Source: Candidatus Geothermarchaeota archaeon (GTDB lineage: Archaea > Thermoproteota > Nitrososphaeria > Geothermarchaeales > JDFR-13). From it: a DNA stretch of 14,416 nt. Position 1 is the first letter of the stretch, and the number at the start of each line of letters is the position of its first letter. Position numbers and translations under genes: made by a program. Positions 6,112-13,509 of the stretch are shown here, piece by piece. The DNA lies in the NCBI GenBank assembly GCA_015522055.1, contig WAMZ01000047.1, positions 1 to 14,416 on the forward strand, read 5' to 3'. The notes under the pieces were generated by a model, which worked only from the letters and a program-made list of their open reading frames with translations, did no database searches and had not been told where the DNA came from.

Positions 6112-7575
6112 CTATCCCTTAATCATGAATATATTATGTGGCCTGATCTCACCCATACCCGACGGCGAGACCAATGCAAACCTAGCCTTATACCAAAGCT
6201 CCTCAATATTCGATGCCCCGACATAGCCCATGGCGGCCTCGACACCCGCCTTCAACTCCTGTACAACATCTTTAACAGTCCCCCTATAAGGCACCCAACC
6301 CTCAACACCCTCCTCAACATCTTTAGACGGCTTTGAATACCTATCTAGAGAAGCCCTCTTCATCCTAGCCTTATTGCTACCCATACCATAATACTCCTTA
6401 TAATACTTACCCTCCAACGCAACCAACCTACCAGGGCTCTCCCTAGTACCAGCCAATAGATTACCCATCATCACGGCCGATGCACCAGTGGCTAGGGCCA
6501 ACGCTATATCACCCGAGTTCTTAATACCTCCATCAGCAATTATCGGGAGCTTCCCAAGCAGCCCTTCTGAAGCCAATGCATCAGCCACACTAGCCACAGC
6601 GAAGAGAGTTGGAGCGGCCACCCTAGTAACTACACCCGTCTTACATATAGATCCACTCCCGATCCCCACCCTGAAGCCAGCCACCCCATCCAACCTAGAC
6701 ACGATATCTAAAGCAGCCTCACGCGTCCCGATATTACCCACCACGACATCGGCAGAAACTTCATTCATCAACTTACGCGTCGATGCGATCACATTCTCAT
6801 TATGGAAATGGGCGACATCAATGACGATAATATCAACATATCTATCTAGCATCTTCGCCCTATCAAGGTCATATGGGGAGACCGCCGCGCCAACCAATAA
6901 TCTACCGTCGGCATCCCTACTGGCATTAGGGAACTTACCCCTTAGCTGCAAATCCTTAAACGTAACTAGGCCTAATAGCCTCCCATCCTTATCAACTATA
7001 GGTAGCTTCTCAACCCTATATTCATTCATCAGGCGCTTGGCCTCCTCAATAGTAATCGATTCATGGGAATATACCAGTCTATCCTTACCAGTCATCACAT
7101 CCCTAACTAGATTAGATGGATCACTATACCTCACATCCCTCCAAGTAACGATACCAAGTAAATAATTCCTATCATCAACCACTGGCAAGCCATGTATATC
7201 ATTATCCTCCATAATTCTAATAGCCTCCGAGACCTGCTGGTCAGGCGATATAGTTATCACATCCCTAATTATAAACGACTCAGCCCTCTTGACCTTCCTA
7301 GCCATAGCCAGCTGCTCCTCAGCACTACAGTTCCTATGGAGTATTCCCACACCACCAAGTCTAGCAAGCGCTATAGCCATCTCAGCACCAGTCACCGTAT
7401 CCATTGGAGATGATACAAACGGGAGATTAATCACATGATTCGCTGTAACCCTAGTCCTTAGATCCACCTCCCTAGGCTCTACCCTAGTATAGCCAGGTAG
7501 TAGAATTACATCATTAAATGTTATCGCCGTAGGAGCCTCCAATAACCTTCTATAGAAGGACTTTTCAATATTCAT
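6112..7575 (-). CDS. guaB: Inosine-5'-monophosphate dehydrogenase with tandem CBS domains
   Basis: The enzyme oxidises IMP to XMP with NAD+, the first step from IMP to GMP. The 487-residue length and layout match IMPDH: an N-terminal barrel start (FNDVILLPGYTRVEP, 20-34; SSPMDTVTG, 55-63), two CBS repeats (about 104-150 and 157-212), then the rest of the (beta/alpha)8 barrel. The active-site loop GIGSGSIC (304-311) supplies the catalytic Cys311, IADGGIKNSGDIALAL (346-361) binds phosphate, YGMGS (396-400) follows, and the mobile flap keeps the Arg-Tyr pair (R412-Y413). The residues after Cys311 are KTG rather than the common TTR, and AHFHNEN replaces AHGHS. The start is ATG 7575 with GAGGTG 5 nt upstream. 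It lies downstream of guaA with its own TATA box. GMP reductase is less likely because of the CBS pair and flap. Confidence 0.94.
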   Translation of the reverse strand: MNIEKSFYRRLLEAPTAITFNDVILLPGYTRVEPREVDLRTRVTANHVINLPFVSSPMDTVTGAEMAIALARLGGVGILHRNCSAEEQLAMARKVKRAESFIIRDVITISPDQQVSEAIRIMEDNDIHGLPVVDDRNYLLGIVTWRDVRYSDPSNLVRDVMTGKDRLVYSHESITIEEAKRLMNEYRVEKLPIVDKDGRLLGLVTFKDLQLRGKFPNASRDADGRLLVGAAVSPYDLDRAKMLDRYVDIIVIDVAHFHNENVIASTRKLMNEVSADVVVGNIGTREAALDIVSRLDGVAGFRVGIGSGSICKTGVVTRVAAPTLFAVASVADALASEGLLGKLPIIADGGIKNSGDIALALATGASAVMMGNLLAGTRESPGRLVALEGKYYKEYYGMGSNKARMKRASLDRYSKPSKDVEEGVEGWVPYRGTVKDVVQELKAGVEAAMGYVGASNIEELWYKARFALVSPSGMGEIRPHNIFMIKG

Positions 7576-7629
7576 ATAAACACCTCGATATGAACAAACA
7601 ATTTTTTAACAAATCAATGAATAGGGGGG

Positions 7630-7637
7630 TATATAAA
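7630..7637 (-). promoter_or_regulatory. TATA box of guaB
   Basis: The minus strand reads TTTATATA in the 76-nt gap between guaA and guaB. A start site about 25 nt downstream would give a leader of roughly 30 nt carrying the GAGGTG site at 7581-7586. guaB can therefore be transcribed independently of glmS-guaA. Confidence 0.65.
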
Positions 7638-7651
7638 GATTCGCTACAGGC

Positions 7652-9175
7652 CTACTCATACTCGATGGTTGCGGGGGGCTTATTACTAATGTCATACACC
7701 ACCCTAGATACCCCATCCACCTCATTCAATATCCTGGTTGAAAGCCTCTCCAGGAAATCCCAGTCCGGCCGTGCAAACCTGGCGGTCATAGCATCCAGAC
7801 TCTCAACCCCCCTAATGGCAACTATATATCCATAGTGGCGGTGGTCCCCCCTAATCCCAACAGACTTAACAGAGAGTAGGACGGGGAAAAACTGCCAATA
7901 CCTGTCATATAATCCGCTAGCCACAAGCTCCTCATAAACTATATCATCGACCCTCCTCAACAACTCGAGTTTCTCTGGTGTAACCTCACCCACAATCCTA
8001 ATAGCTAGGCCCGGCCCAGGGAAAGGATGGCGGCTAACCACCTCATCAGGAAGCCCGAGATGCCTAGCCAGAATCCTTACCTCATCCTTATACAGGTCCT
8101 TGAGGGGCTCCAGTATCTTAAGCCCAAGCCCAGCCTCCTCAATGATATTATGGTGGGATTTTATTTTATCGGCATACCTGCTTGTAGCACCACTCTCAAC
8201 CCTATCTGGATATAATGTCCCCTGCCCCATATATCTAATGTCAGGCAATTCACTAGCCACGATCTTCAACAGATCCCTATAGAGCCTGGATATAATCCGC
8301 CTCTTCTCCTCTGGATCCACAACCCCCCTAAGCTCCTCTAGGAAAAGCTCGGAAGCCTCCACCACCAGTAGATTCTTGAAGCCCAGGCTTTGGAAGAGGG
8401 ACTCGACCCACTCCCCCTCCCCACTCCTCAACAACCCCGTATCTATGAATACTGGATAAAGCCTATCCCCAAAGATCTCCCTAAGGATAACGGCTGTAAC
8501 CGTTGAGTCGATACCCCCGCTAACAGCTACAATCGCCCCTCCCTCACACCCCGAATGCTCCTCCAAGAACCTCTTAAGACTAATAACGGGGTCCCACCCC
8601 CTCTCACACCCACATATCCCCAGAACAAAGTTCTCCAGGATCTTCAATCCATACTCGGTATGCACCACCTCTGGATGGAACTGAAGGGTATATATCCCCC
8701 TCCTATCGTCGGCCATAGCAGCAATCCTAGTTATATCTGTATAGCCAAGGGAATCAAAACCAGGAGGCGGCTCCACAACACCATCTCTATGGCTCATCCA
8801 GACAATGAAGCTATCCGGTAAACCATCGAATAGTGGATGGCTACGGCTGATATAAAACCTACTTATGCCATACTCCCCAGACTCCTGGATGGAGACAGAG
8901 CCACCCAGAATATGAGATATTAATTGATGACCGTAACAGATCCCTAGAATAGGCTTACCTATACCCAGTAGTACTTCCCGGGAGATCTTGGGGGATGACT
9001 CCTCATATACACTCATCGGCCCCCCTGAAAGAATAACTCCCTTAACAGCATCATCCAGAGAATCCTCAATAGACTCCGGTGGAATAACCTCGCTATAAAC
9101 ACCGATCGACCTAACCCTCCTAGCAATCAAATGTGTATATTGCGATCCAAAGTCCACAACCAATATCTTATCCAT
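7652..9175 (-). CDS. guaA: GMP synthase (glutamine-hydrolysing), single-chain
   Basis: The enzyme converts XMP, ATP and glutamine to GMP. The 507-residue chain carries both halves. A class I glutamine amidotransferase domain occupies about 1-190, with nucleophile Cys80 in GICYGHQL and the H167/E169 pair in QFHPEV. An ATP-pyrophosphatase domain follows with the P-loop SGGIDS (219-224), and the C-terminal dimerisation domain has HPFPGPGLAIRIVGE, RGDHRHYGYIVAIR and a KPPATIEYE end (usually KPPATIEWE). Many archaea encode these halves as two genes, so the fused form is of taxonomic interest. The start is ATG 9175, 6 nt after the glmS stop, with only a weak binding site (CTGGAT). It is co-transcribed with glmS and feeds on XMP made by the next gene, guaB. 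Confidence 0.96.
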   Translation of the reverse strand: MDKILVVDFGSQYTHLIARRVRSIGVYSEVIPPESIEDSLDDAVKGVILSGGPMSVYEESSPKISREVLLGIGKPILGICYGHQLISHILGGSVSIQESGEYGISRFYISRSHPLFDGLPDSFIVWMSHRDGVVEPPPGFDSLGYTDITRIAAMADDRRGIYTLQFHPEVVHTEYGLKILENFVLGICGCERGWDPVISLKRFLEEHSGCEGGAIVAVSGGIDSTVTAVILREIFGDRLYPVFIDTGLLRSGEGEWVESLFQSLGFKNLLVVEASELFLEELRGVVDPEEKRRIISRLYRDLLKIVASELPDIRYMGQGTLYPDRVESGATSRYADKIKSHHNIIEEAGLGLKILEPLKDLYKDEVRILARHLGLPDEVVSRHPFPGPGLAIRIVGEVTPEKLELLRRVDDIVYEELVASGLYDRYWQFFPVLLSVKSVGIRGDHRHYGYIVAIRGVESLDAMTARFARPDWDFLERLSTRILNEVDGVSRVVYDISNKPPATIEYE

Positions 9176-9181
9176 ATCCAG

Positions 9182-11002
9182 CTATAACACCGTGACACTC
9201 TTAGCAAGATTCCTAGGCTTATCAGGGTCCCTACCCAAGAGGACCGCAGTATAATATGCAAAGAGCTGAAGAGGCACCACATAGGGTATAGGTGAGAATA
9301 ATGGATATACCCTAGGCATAGGTATAAAGTCGTCAGACAACTCCCTCAACTCATTGTCACCCTCGTCACCCAAAGTAATTATAGTCGCGTTCCTAGCCCT
9401 CATCTCCTCAATATTCCCGATTATTAATTTCCGCGTCTCATCTGGCGGGGCTACAAACACCACCGGGACACCCTTCTCAATCAGGCTAATGGGGCCATGC
9501 TTACTCTCACCAGCCGGATAAGCCAGTGAGGGTATATAGGTAATCTCAAGCATCTTTAAACGGCCCTCCAGAGCAATGGGATAGCTGAGTCCCCTACCTA
9601 GGAACACGAAGTACCTAGTATCTTTATACTTCTTAGCCAGGGCCCTAACCTGCTGGTCAACCCTATCCAAGACGGTCTTAACTACCCCAGGTATCTTAGC
9701 TATCTCAACCTTCATCTCATCCATCTCACGCTGACTGAGCTTCCCCCTCTTCTTACCAGTAACCATAGCCAACCGGTATAGAACCGCCAACTGCCCCGTG
9801 AATGTTTTAGTAGCCGCGACACCAATCTCTGGTAGAGAATGTTGGTGGATATAAACCCTACATACACGCGTCAATGTAGATGCCAATGTATTCGTTATTC
9901 CCAGTATAGTCGCTGCCCTACTCTTCGCAAACTCAATAGCCTTCAAAACATCGATCGTCTCACCACTCTGGCTAATAGCCAATACAGAAGAATCAACACT
10001 AACCACATCACCATACCTAGATACAAACTCGGAAGCTATTACTGGTATCGTGGTTAGCCTAGCCACCCTAGACAATATTATACTCCCAAGCAGGGCCGCA
10101 TGATATGATGTGCCAGCACCAATTATGAATACTTCCTTACTCCTATCGAGGAGCTCCGCCATTAGATTGAGATAATGCTCCTGAACCCTAATACTATAGT
10201 TCAAGACGACCGGCTGCTCAAATATCTCCTTAAGCATATAATGAACATAACCCTCCTTATCCGCGAACTGTGTATCTATCTCAATCCGCTCAACCTTCTT
10301 AACTACCCTCTCCCTAGTCGGCAGCCTCACGATCTCATAAGAATCCCCGGTAAGGAAGACAACCTCACCATCATCCAGCACAATAACATCCTTTGTGAAG
10401 GGAGACAAGCTATTTATATCCGAGGCGATAAACATACCCTCATCCGATACACCAACCACCAACGGGCTGAGCTGCTTAACACCAACAATCATACCAGGCT
10501 CATAAGTAGATATAATACCTAATGCATACGCCCCCTCCAGCCTCGAAACAGCCTCAATCACCGCATCCCTAAAACTATATCCATTCTTAATATATTCCTC
10601 TATAAGATGGGGTACAACCTCGGTGTCAGTTAGGCTCTTAAATATATGGCCCTTCCTAACCAGCTCACTCTTAATCTCATTATAATTATCTATAATCCCA
10701 TTATGAACCACGGCTATCCTATTCTCACAATCGGTATGAGGGTGGGCATTAATCTTATCCGGAGCCCCATGTGTAGCCCACCTAGTATGAGCTATTCCAA
10801 CACACCCAGGCATAGACTCGAAACCCAGCTTCACATTAAGCTCATCGATCCTCCCCTTATCCTTCTCAATAAGGATAGATCCATTACTCAACGTGGCTAT
10901 ACCAGCCGAGTCATAGCCCCGATACTCAAGTAGCTTAAGGCCAGTAACCAAATCCTTCGCAACAGACTTATCCCTATACAATATACCTATTATTCCACAC
11001 AT
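9182..11002 (-). CDS. glmS: Glutamine--fructose-6-phosphate aminotransferase (isomerizing)
   Basis: The enzyme makes glucosamine-6-phosphate from fructose-6-phosphate and glutamine, the first committed step toward UDP-GlcNAc. The 606-residue protein begins MCGIIGILY, so Cys2 becomes the N-terminal nucleophile of the class II glutaminase domain, with RWATHG (74-79), HNG (100-102) and TDTE (125-128). Two SIS domains follow. The first has GAGTSY (295-300) and SQSGET (345-350), and a later catalytic segment is AYPAGESKHGPISLIE (494-509). The C-terminal KPRNLAKSVTV motif is present but ends in Leu rather than the usual Glu. I set the start at ATG 11002 because the Cys must be residue 2 and GGTGG lies 5 nt upstream; an upstream in-frame start at 11062 would block the nucleophile. 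It heads a two-gene operon with guaA. Confidence 0.97.
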   Translation of the reverse strand: MCGIIGILYRDKSVAKDLVTGLKLLEYRGYDSAGIATLSNGSILIEKDKGRIDELNVKLGFESMPGCVGIAHTRWATHGAPDKINAHPHTDCENRIAVVHNGIIDNYNEIKSELVRKGHIFKSLTDTEVVPHLIEEYIKNGYSFRDAVIEAVSRLEGAYALGIISTYEPGMIVGVKQLSPLVVGVSDEGMFIASDINSLSPFTKDVIVLDDGEVVFLTGDSYEIVRLPTRERVVKKVERIEIDTQFADKEGYVHYMLKEIFEQPVVLNYSIRVQEHYLNLMAELLDRSKEVFIIGAGTSYHAALLGSIILSRVARLTTIPVIASEFVSRYGDVVSVDSSVLAISQSGETIDVLKAIEFAKSRAATILGITNTLASTLTRVCRVYIHQHSLPEIGVAATKTFTGQLAVLYRLAMVTGKKRGKLSQREMDEMKVEIAKIPGVVKTVLDRVDQQVRALAKKYKDTRYFVFLGRGLSYPIALEGRLKMLEITYIPSLAYPAGESKHGPISLIEKGVPVVFVAPPDETRKLIIGNIEEMRARNATIITLGDEGDNELRELSDDFIPMPRVYPLFSPIPYVVPLQLFAYYTAVLLGRDPDKPRNLAKSVTVL

Positions 11003-11039
11003 CCCATCCACCGATACTACTATGAATTTATAGAAATAA

Positions 11040-11050
11040 CAAATATATAT
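11040..11050 (-). promoter_or_regulatory. Possible TATA element of glmS
   Basis: The 74-nt gap between the small membrane gene and glmS is AT-rich. On the minus strand it holds AATATATATTT, which would place a start site about 18 nt before the glmS ATG, just upstream of its GGTGG. Other AT-rich words nearby (for example TTTAATT) make this assignment moderate. Confidence 0.4.
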
Positions 11051-11076
11051 TCTACGTAACACACAATTAAAAGAAT

Positions 11077-11319
11077 TTAAGCTCCACCACGACGCAGATA
11101 TTTATATAATCTATTGGTAACCCACATCCACTGATAAAGCCAAACCCCCACAAATAAAGCCGATATAACAGCCTTAATAAGCTGATCAATAAACACCGAC
11201 CAATCAACAAATACTACCGACAGATATAGATGGAACAACATGTATGGAATAGCTATTATGAAGATATACTGAATAACTAGGATGAATGCAATGTAATATA
11301 TGCTTCTACTCAGCTTCAT
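11077..11319 (-). CDS. Small two-helix membrane protein of unknown function, coupled to a sugar-phosphate transferase
   Basis: I do not recognise this 80-residue protein. It has two strongly hydrophobic segments, about residues 7-38 (IYYIAFILVIQYIFIIAIPY onward) and 47-68 (LIKAVISALFVGVWLYQWMW), and a basic C-terminus (NRLYKYLRRGGA). By the positive-inside rule the tail, and so probably both termini, face the cytoplasm. The chosen start, ATG 11319, overlaps the stop of the upstream transferase gene by 4 nt (ATGA), with GGTGGTGGGT directly before it. Tandem GTGs at 11331-11323 are the alternative starts. The overlap argues for co-translation and perhaps a partner role for the transferase, but this is inference. 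It is clearly coding by position and hydrophobic pattern; the function is unknown. Confidence 0.72.
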   Translation of the reverse strand: MKLSRSIYYIAFILVIQYIFIIAIPYMLFHLYLSVVFVDWSVFIDQLIKAVISALFVGVWLYQWMWVTNRLYKYLRRGGA

Positions 11320-12305
11320 ACCCACCACCACAAAAGCGACAACATAGCCAGAATAGAAGAAAATATAAACAGCAGTGTTATATTCAACACCACATCCAGC
11401 TCCGACAACCTATTAGGAGCCACCAACAACCTAACGAGGGTTACCGGGGCATTGGGATCCCCAGCATCACCTATCAAGCCATCAGACCCCAACTCAGTAA
11501 CCCTATAATTCAGCCTCTTATGCTCAACAAACCTCCTAAACTTATTCATGAAGAAAAAAGAGTTATGTATAAATGGGAGCATCGCCACCACGGCCTGGAA
11601 CTCTACCTTATAGATAATCGCGAAACTGGCTACCGCAGCACCAAGGAAGAGGGCGCCAACATTCCCGATAAAGATCTTGGATGGATAGATGTTATGGGGT
11701 AAAAACCCGGCCAATACCGATAGTAGAGCAAGTAGCGGCAGTATATCATTAGATGGATCAATAATCACAGCAGATAACGCCAATGTAACAAGCACTACCA
11801 ATGTACCTATCAATGCAGAACCATTAACCACATCAAGCATATTCACCGTGTTAGCCGAGACACTGACGCCAACTAATATAAGTAATATATAGATATATGT
11901 GATCCTAAACGATACCCCTAGAGGGAAGTATAGCCTAGGGATATATGTACCAAATAAAATTATCGGTAACCCCGCCAAGAGACAGGCTAGTGGCTTGAAG
12001 TAGCCGGGCATATCATAGAGATCATCCAATAAGCCTACGAAACCAGCTATCAGGCACGCCAATACAACAGCGGCAAACACATCAATAGCCACAAACCCAG
12101 CTAAATACAATAAATACATTAATATGCTATACATGATTAGGATGGGTATTCCACCCAGGCTCGGGATAACAGGCTTATCTAGCTTAAATATATCCACCCC
12201 AACATAGCCCAGTCTCTCTATAACACGTGCCATAAACTTAGTTAGAAGATATGTAGCCGGGGCCGCAACAATCAATAAGATATATTGTATCACGATGACC
12301 ACCAT
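11316..12305 (-). CDS. Polyprenyl-phosphate N-acetylhexosamine-1-phosphate transferase (AglH/Alg7/MraY superfamily, GT4-type)
   Basis: The family transfers a sugar-1-phosphate from a UDP-sugar to a membrane lipid phosphate, the first step of lipid-linked glycan assembly. The 329-residue polytopic protein has about ten hydrophobic segments. Family motifs are KPVIPSLGGIPI (44-55), GLLDDLYDMPGYFKPL (91-106) with the paired D94-D95, NTVNMLDVVNGSAL (152-165) and YPSKIFIGNVGALFLGA (207-223), then a cytoplasmic loop with FRRFVEHKRLNYR. The pattern is closer to Alg7/DPAGT1 and archaeal AglH than to bacterial MraY. In the fourth motif the Asp that coordinates metal in most members is Asn215. The start is ATG 12305 without a visible ribosome-binding site; a TATA box about 35 nt upstream suggests a nearly leaderless mRNA. 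Sugar and lipid specificity cannot be read from sequence. Confidence 0.85.
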   Translation of the reverse strand: MVVIVIQYILLIVAAPATYLLTKFMARVIERLGYVGVDIFKLDKPVIPSLGGIPILIMYSILMYLLYLAGFVAIDVFAAVVLACLIAGFVGLLDDLYDMPGYFKPLACLLAGLPIILFGTYIPRLYFPLGVSFRITYIYILLILVGVSVSANTVNMLDVVNGSALIGTLVVLVTLALSAVIIDPSNDILPLLALLSVLAGFLPHNIYPSKIFIGNVGALFLGAAVASFAIIYKVEFQAVVAMLPFIHNSFFFMNKFRRFVEHKRLNYRVTELGSDGLIGDAGDPNAPVTLVRLLVAPNRLSELDVVLNITLLFIFSSILAMLSLLWWWV

Positions 12306-12335
12306 CGTTTACTTACACTATGTATCCCGAAGCTA

Positions 12336-12343
12336 CATATAAA
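12336..12343 (-). promoter_or_regulatory. TATA box of the sugar-phosphate transferase operon
   Basis: The minus strand reads ATTTATATG around these positions. Its centre lies about 35 nt before the transferase ATG, so transcription would begin only some 8-10 nt upstream of the start. That agrees with the lack of a ribosome-binding site and suggests a very short leader. It is one half of a 130-nt divergent promoter region. Confidence 0.55.
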
Positions 12344-12377
12344 TCGTGATATGCAGCCATAAAGAATATTGATATTA

Positions 12378-12386
12378 TTAATATAA
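12378..12386 (+). promoter_or_regulatory. Probable TATA box of the DUF354 glycosyltransferase gene
   Basis: TTAATATAA lies about 54 nt before the ATG at 12436. A start site about 26 nt downstream gives a leader of roughly 28 nt that contains the GGTG at 12427-12430. This is the other half of the divergent promoter region 12306-12435. Confidence 0.5.
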
Positions 12387-12435
12387 CTCTTGACCCAATG
12401 GACATTTTAATCCAAATATACATAGCGGTGTAAAT

Positions 12436-13509
12436 ATGAAGATATGGATCGATATACTGACCCCCAAGCAGGCACTATTCTTTAAGGGCGTAGCTGATGA
12501 GCTGAGGGAGAGGGGCTACGATATCTTCATAACCCTACGGGAATATAGGGAGACAATCTACCTATACAACAAATATATTAAGGGTCAGTACCGAAGCTAC
12601 ATAGTCGGCAGATATGGTGGTGCGAGCCTCATAAATAAATTGGAGGCATCAATAGATAGGATGAAGGGTTTAATCGATATAGTCTCCGGTGAAAAGCCCC
12701 AAGCATCGATCTCCTTCACATCCCCAGACGCCGCCAGGGTAGCCTACGGATTAGGAATCAAGCATATATCGGTAAGCGACAGCCCCCACGCGGAGGCCGC
12801 CTCGAGGCTCGCCGTCCCCCTATCAATCAGACTATATACACCATGGATAATACATGTAAGGAACTGGACTAAATACGGAATATCTAGAGATAGGGTAATA
12901 AGCTACAAAGGATTAGATCCAATTGTATGGATCAGGAGACACATTGATGATAGAGACACAATTGAGACGATTGTAAATAGAGTCGGGGAGAAGTATATTG
13001 TTATAAGGCCTATAGAGTGGATGGCCTCCTACCAACTAAACACCAGCTTAAGGAGGGGCATGGATATAGAGAGATTAGCCAAGATTATTAGGCGTGAGAA
13101 GCCCGATCTAGGGATAGTCATCCTACCGAGATACAGTGAGGATGTCGAGAAATATAAGAAAATAGAGGAAGAACTTGATAATGTGACTGTGCCGACGGAG
13201 CCTCTCCACGGACCTACATTAGTAAAATACTCCAATGGCCTCATCGGCTACGGTGGAACGATGACCATGGAGAGTGCTCTACAAGGAAAGCTAACCATAT
13301 CAATGAGGCCAGGAAGGCTACCCATATGCATACAATATCTTGTTAAGAGGGGCCTGGTCAAGAGGGCCAGAAGCACAAAAGAAGTAATCAAAATATTGGA
13401 GAGACCTCCGGAAACCCATCGTGAGGAGGCCCTACGGATAGCCAGCCAGATGGAGGACCCGGCTGTTAAGATAGCCGATACCATAGGGGAAGCCATAGAA
13501 AATAGTTGA
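12436..13509 (+). CDS. DUF354-family GT-B-fold glycosyltransferase-like protein
   Basis: The 357-residue protein opens MKIWIDILTPKQALFFKGVA, the diagnostic DUF354 N-terminus: a first Rossmann strand followed by a loop and helix, as in MurG and UDP-GlcNAc 2-epimerase relatives. Further features are SISFTSPDAARVAYGLGIKHISVSDSPHAE split over 91-120, and a C-terminal nucleotide-sugar-binding-type block GYGGTMTMESALQGKLTISM (271-290). No signal peptide or membrane helix is seen, so it is probably cytoplasmic or peripheral. The start is ATG 12436 with GGTG 5 nt upstream. It is divergent from the lipid-linked sugar transferase, which makes a role in the same glycan pathway plausible but unproven. 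Substrates of DUF354 proteins are generally unknown. Its stop is immediately followed by the encoded CCA end of the convergent tRNA gene. Confidence 0.85.
   Translation: MKIWIDILTPKQALFFKGVADELRERGYDIFITLREYRETIYLYNKYIKGQYRSYIVGRYGGASLINKLEASIDRMKGLIDIVSGEKPQASISFTSPDAARVAYGLGIKHISVSDSPHAEAASRLAVPLSIRLYTPWIIHVRNWTKYGISRDRVISYKGLDPIVWIRRHIDDRDTIETIVNRVGEKYIVIRPIEWMASYQLNTSLRRGMDIERLAKIIRREKPDLGIVILPRYSEDVEKYKKIEEELDNVTVPTEPLHGPTLVKYSNGLIGYGGTMTMESALQGKLTISMRPGRLPICIQYLVKRGLVKRARSTKEVIKILERPPETHREEALRIASQMEDPAVKIADTIGEAIENS

Noticed and set aside
6488..7165. A 225-codon open frame on the plus strand
   Set aside because: It is antisense to the IMP dehydrogenase gene, is rich in Ser, Thr, Ala and Leu, and has no family motifs or binding site; it is a shadow of guaB.
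11003..11062. In-frame upstream start that would extend GlmS by 20 residues
   Set aside because: GlmS needs Cys at position 2 as N-terminal nucleophile, and a GGTGG site lies 5 nt before the internal ATG. The extension also overlaps the promoter region.
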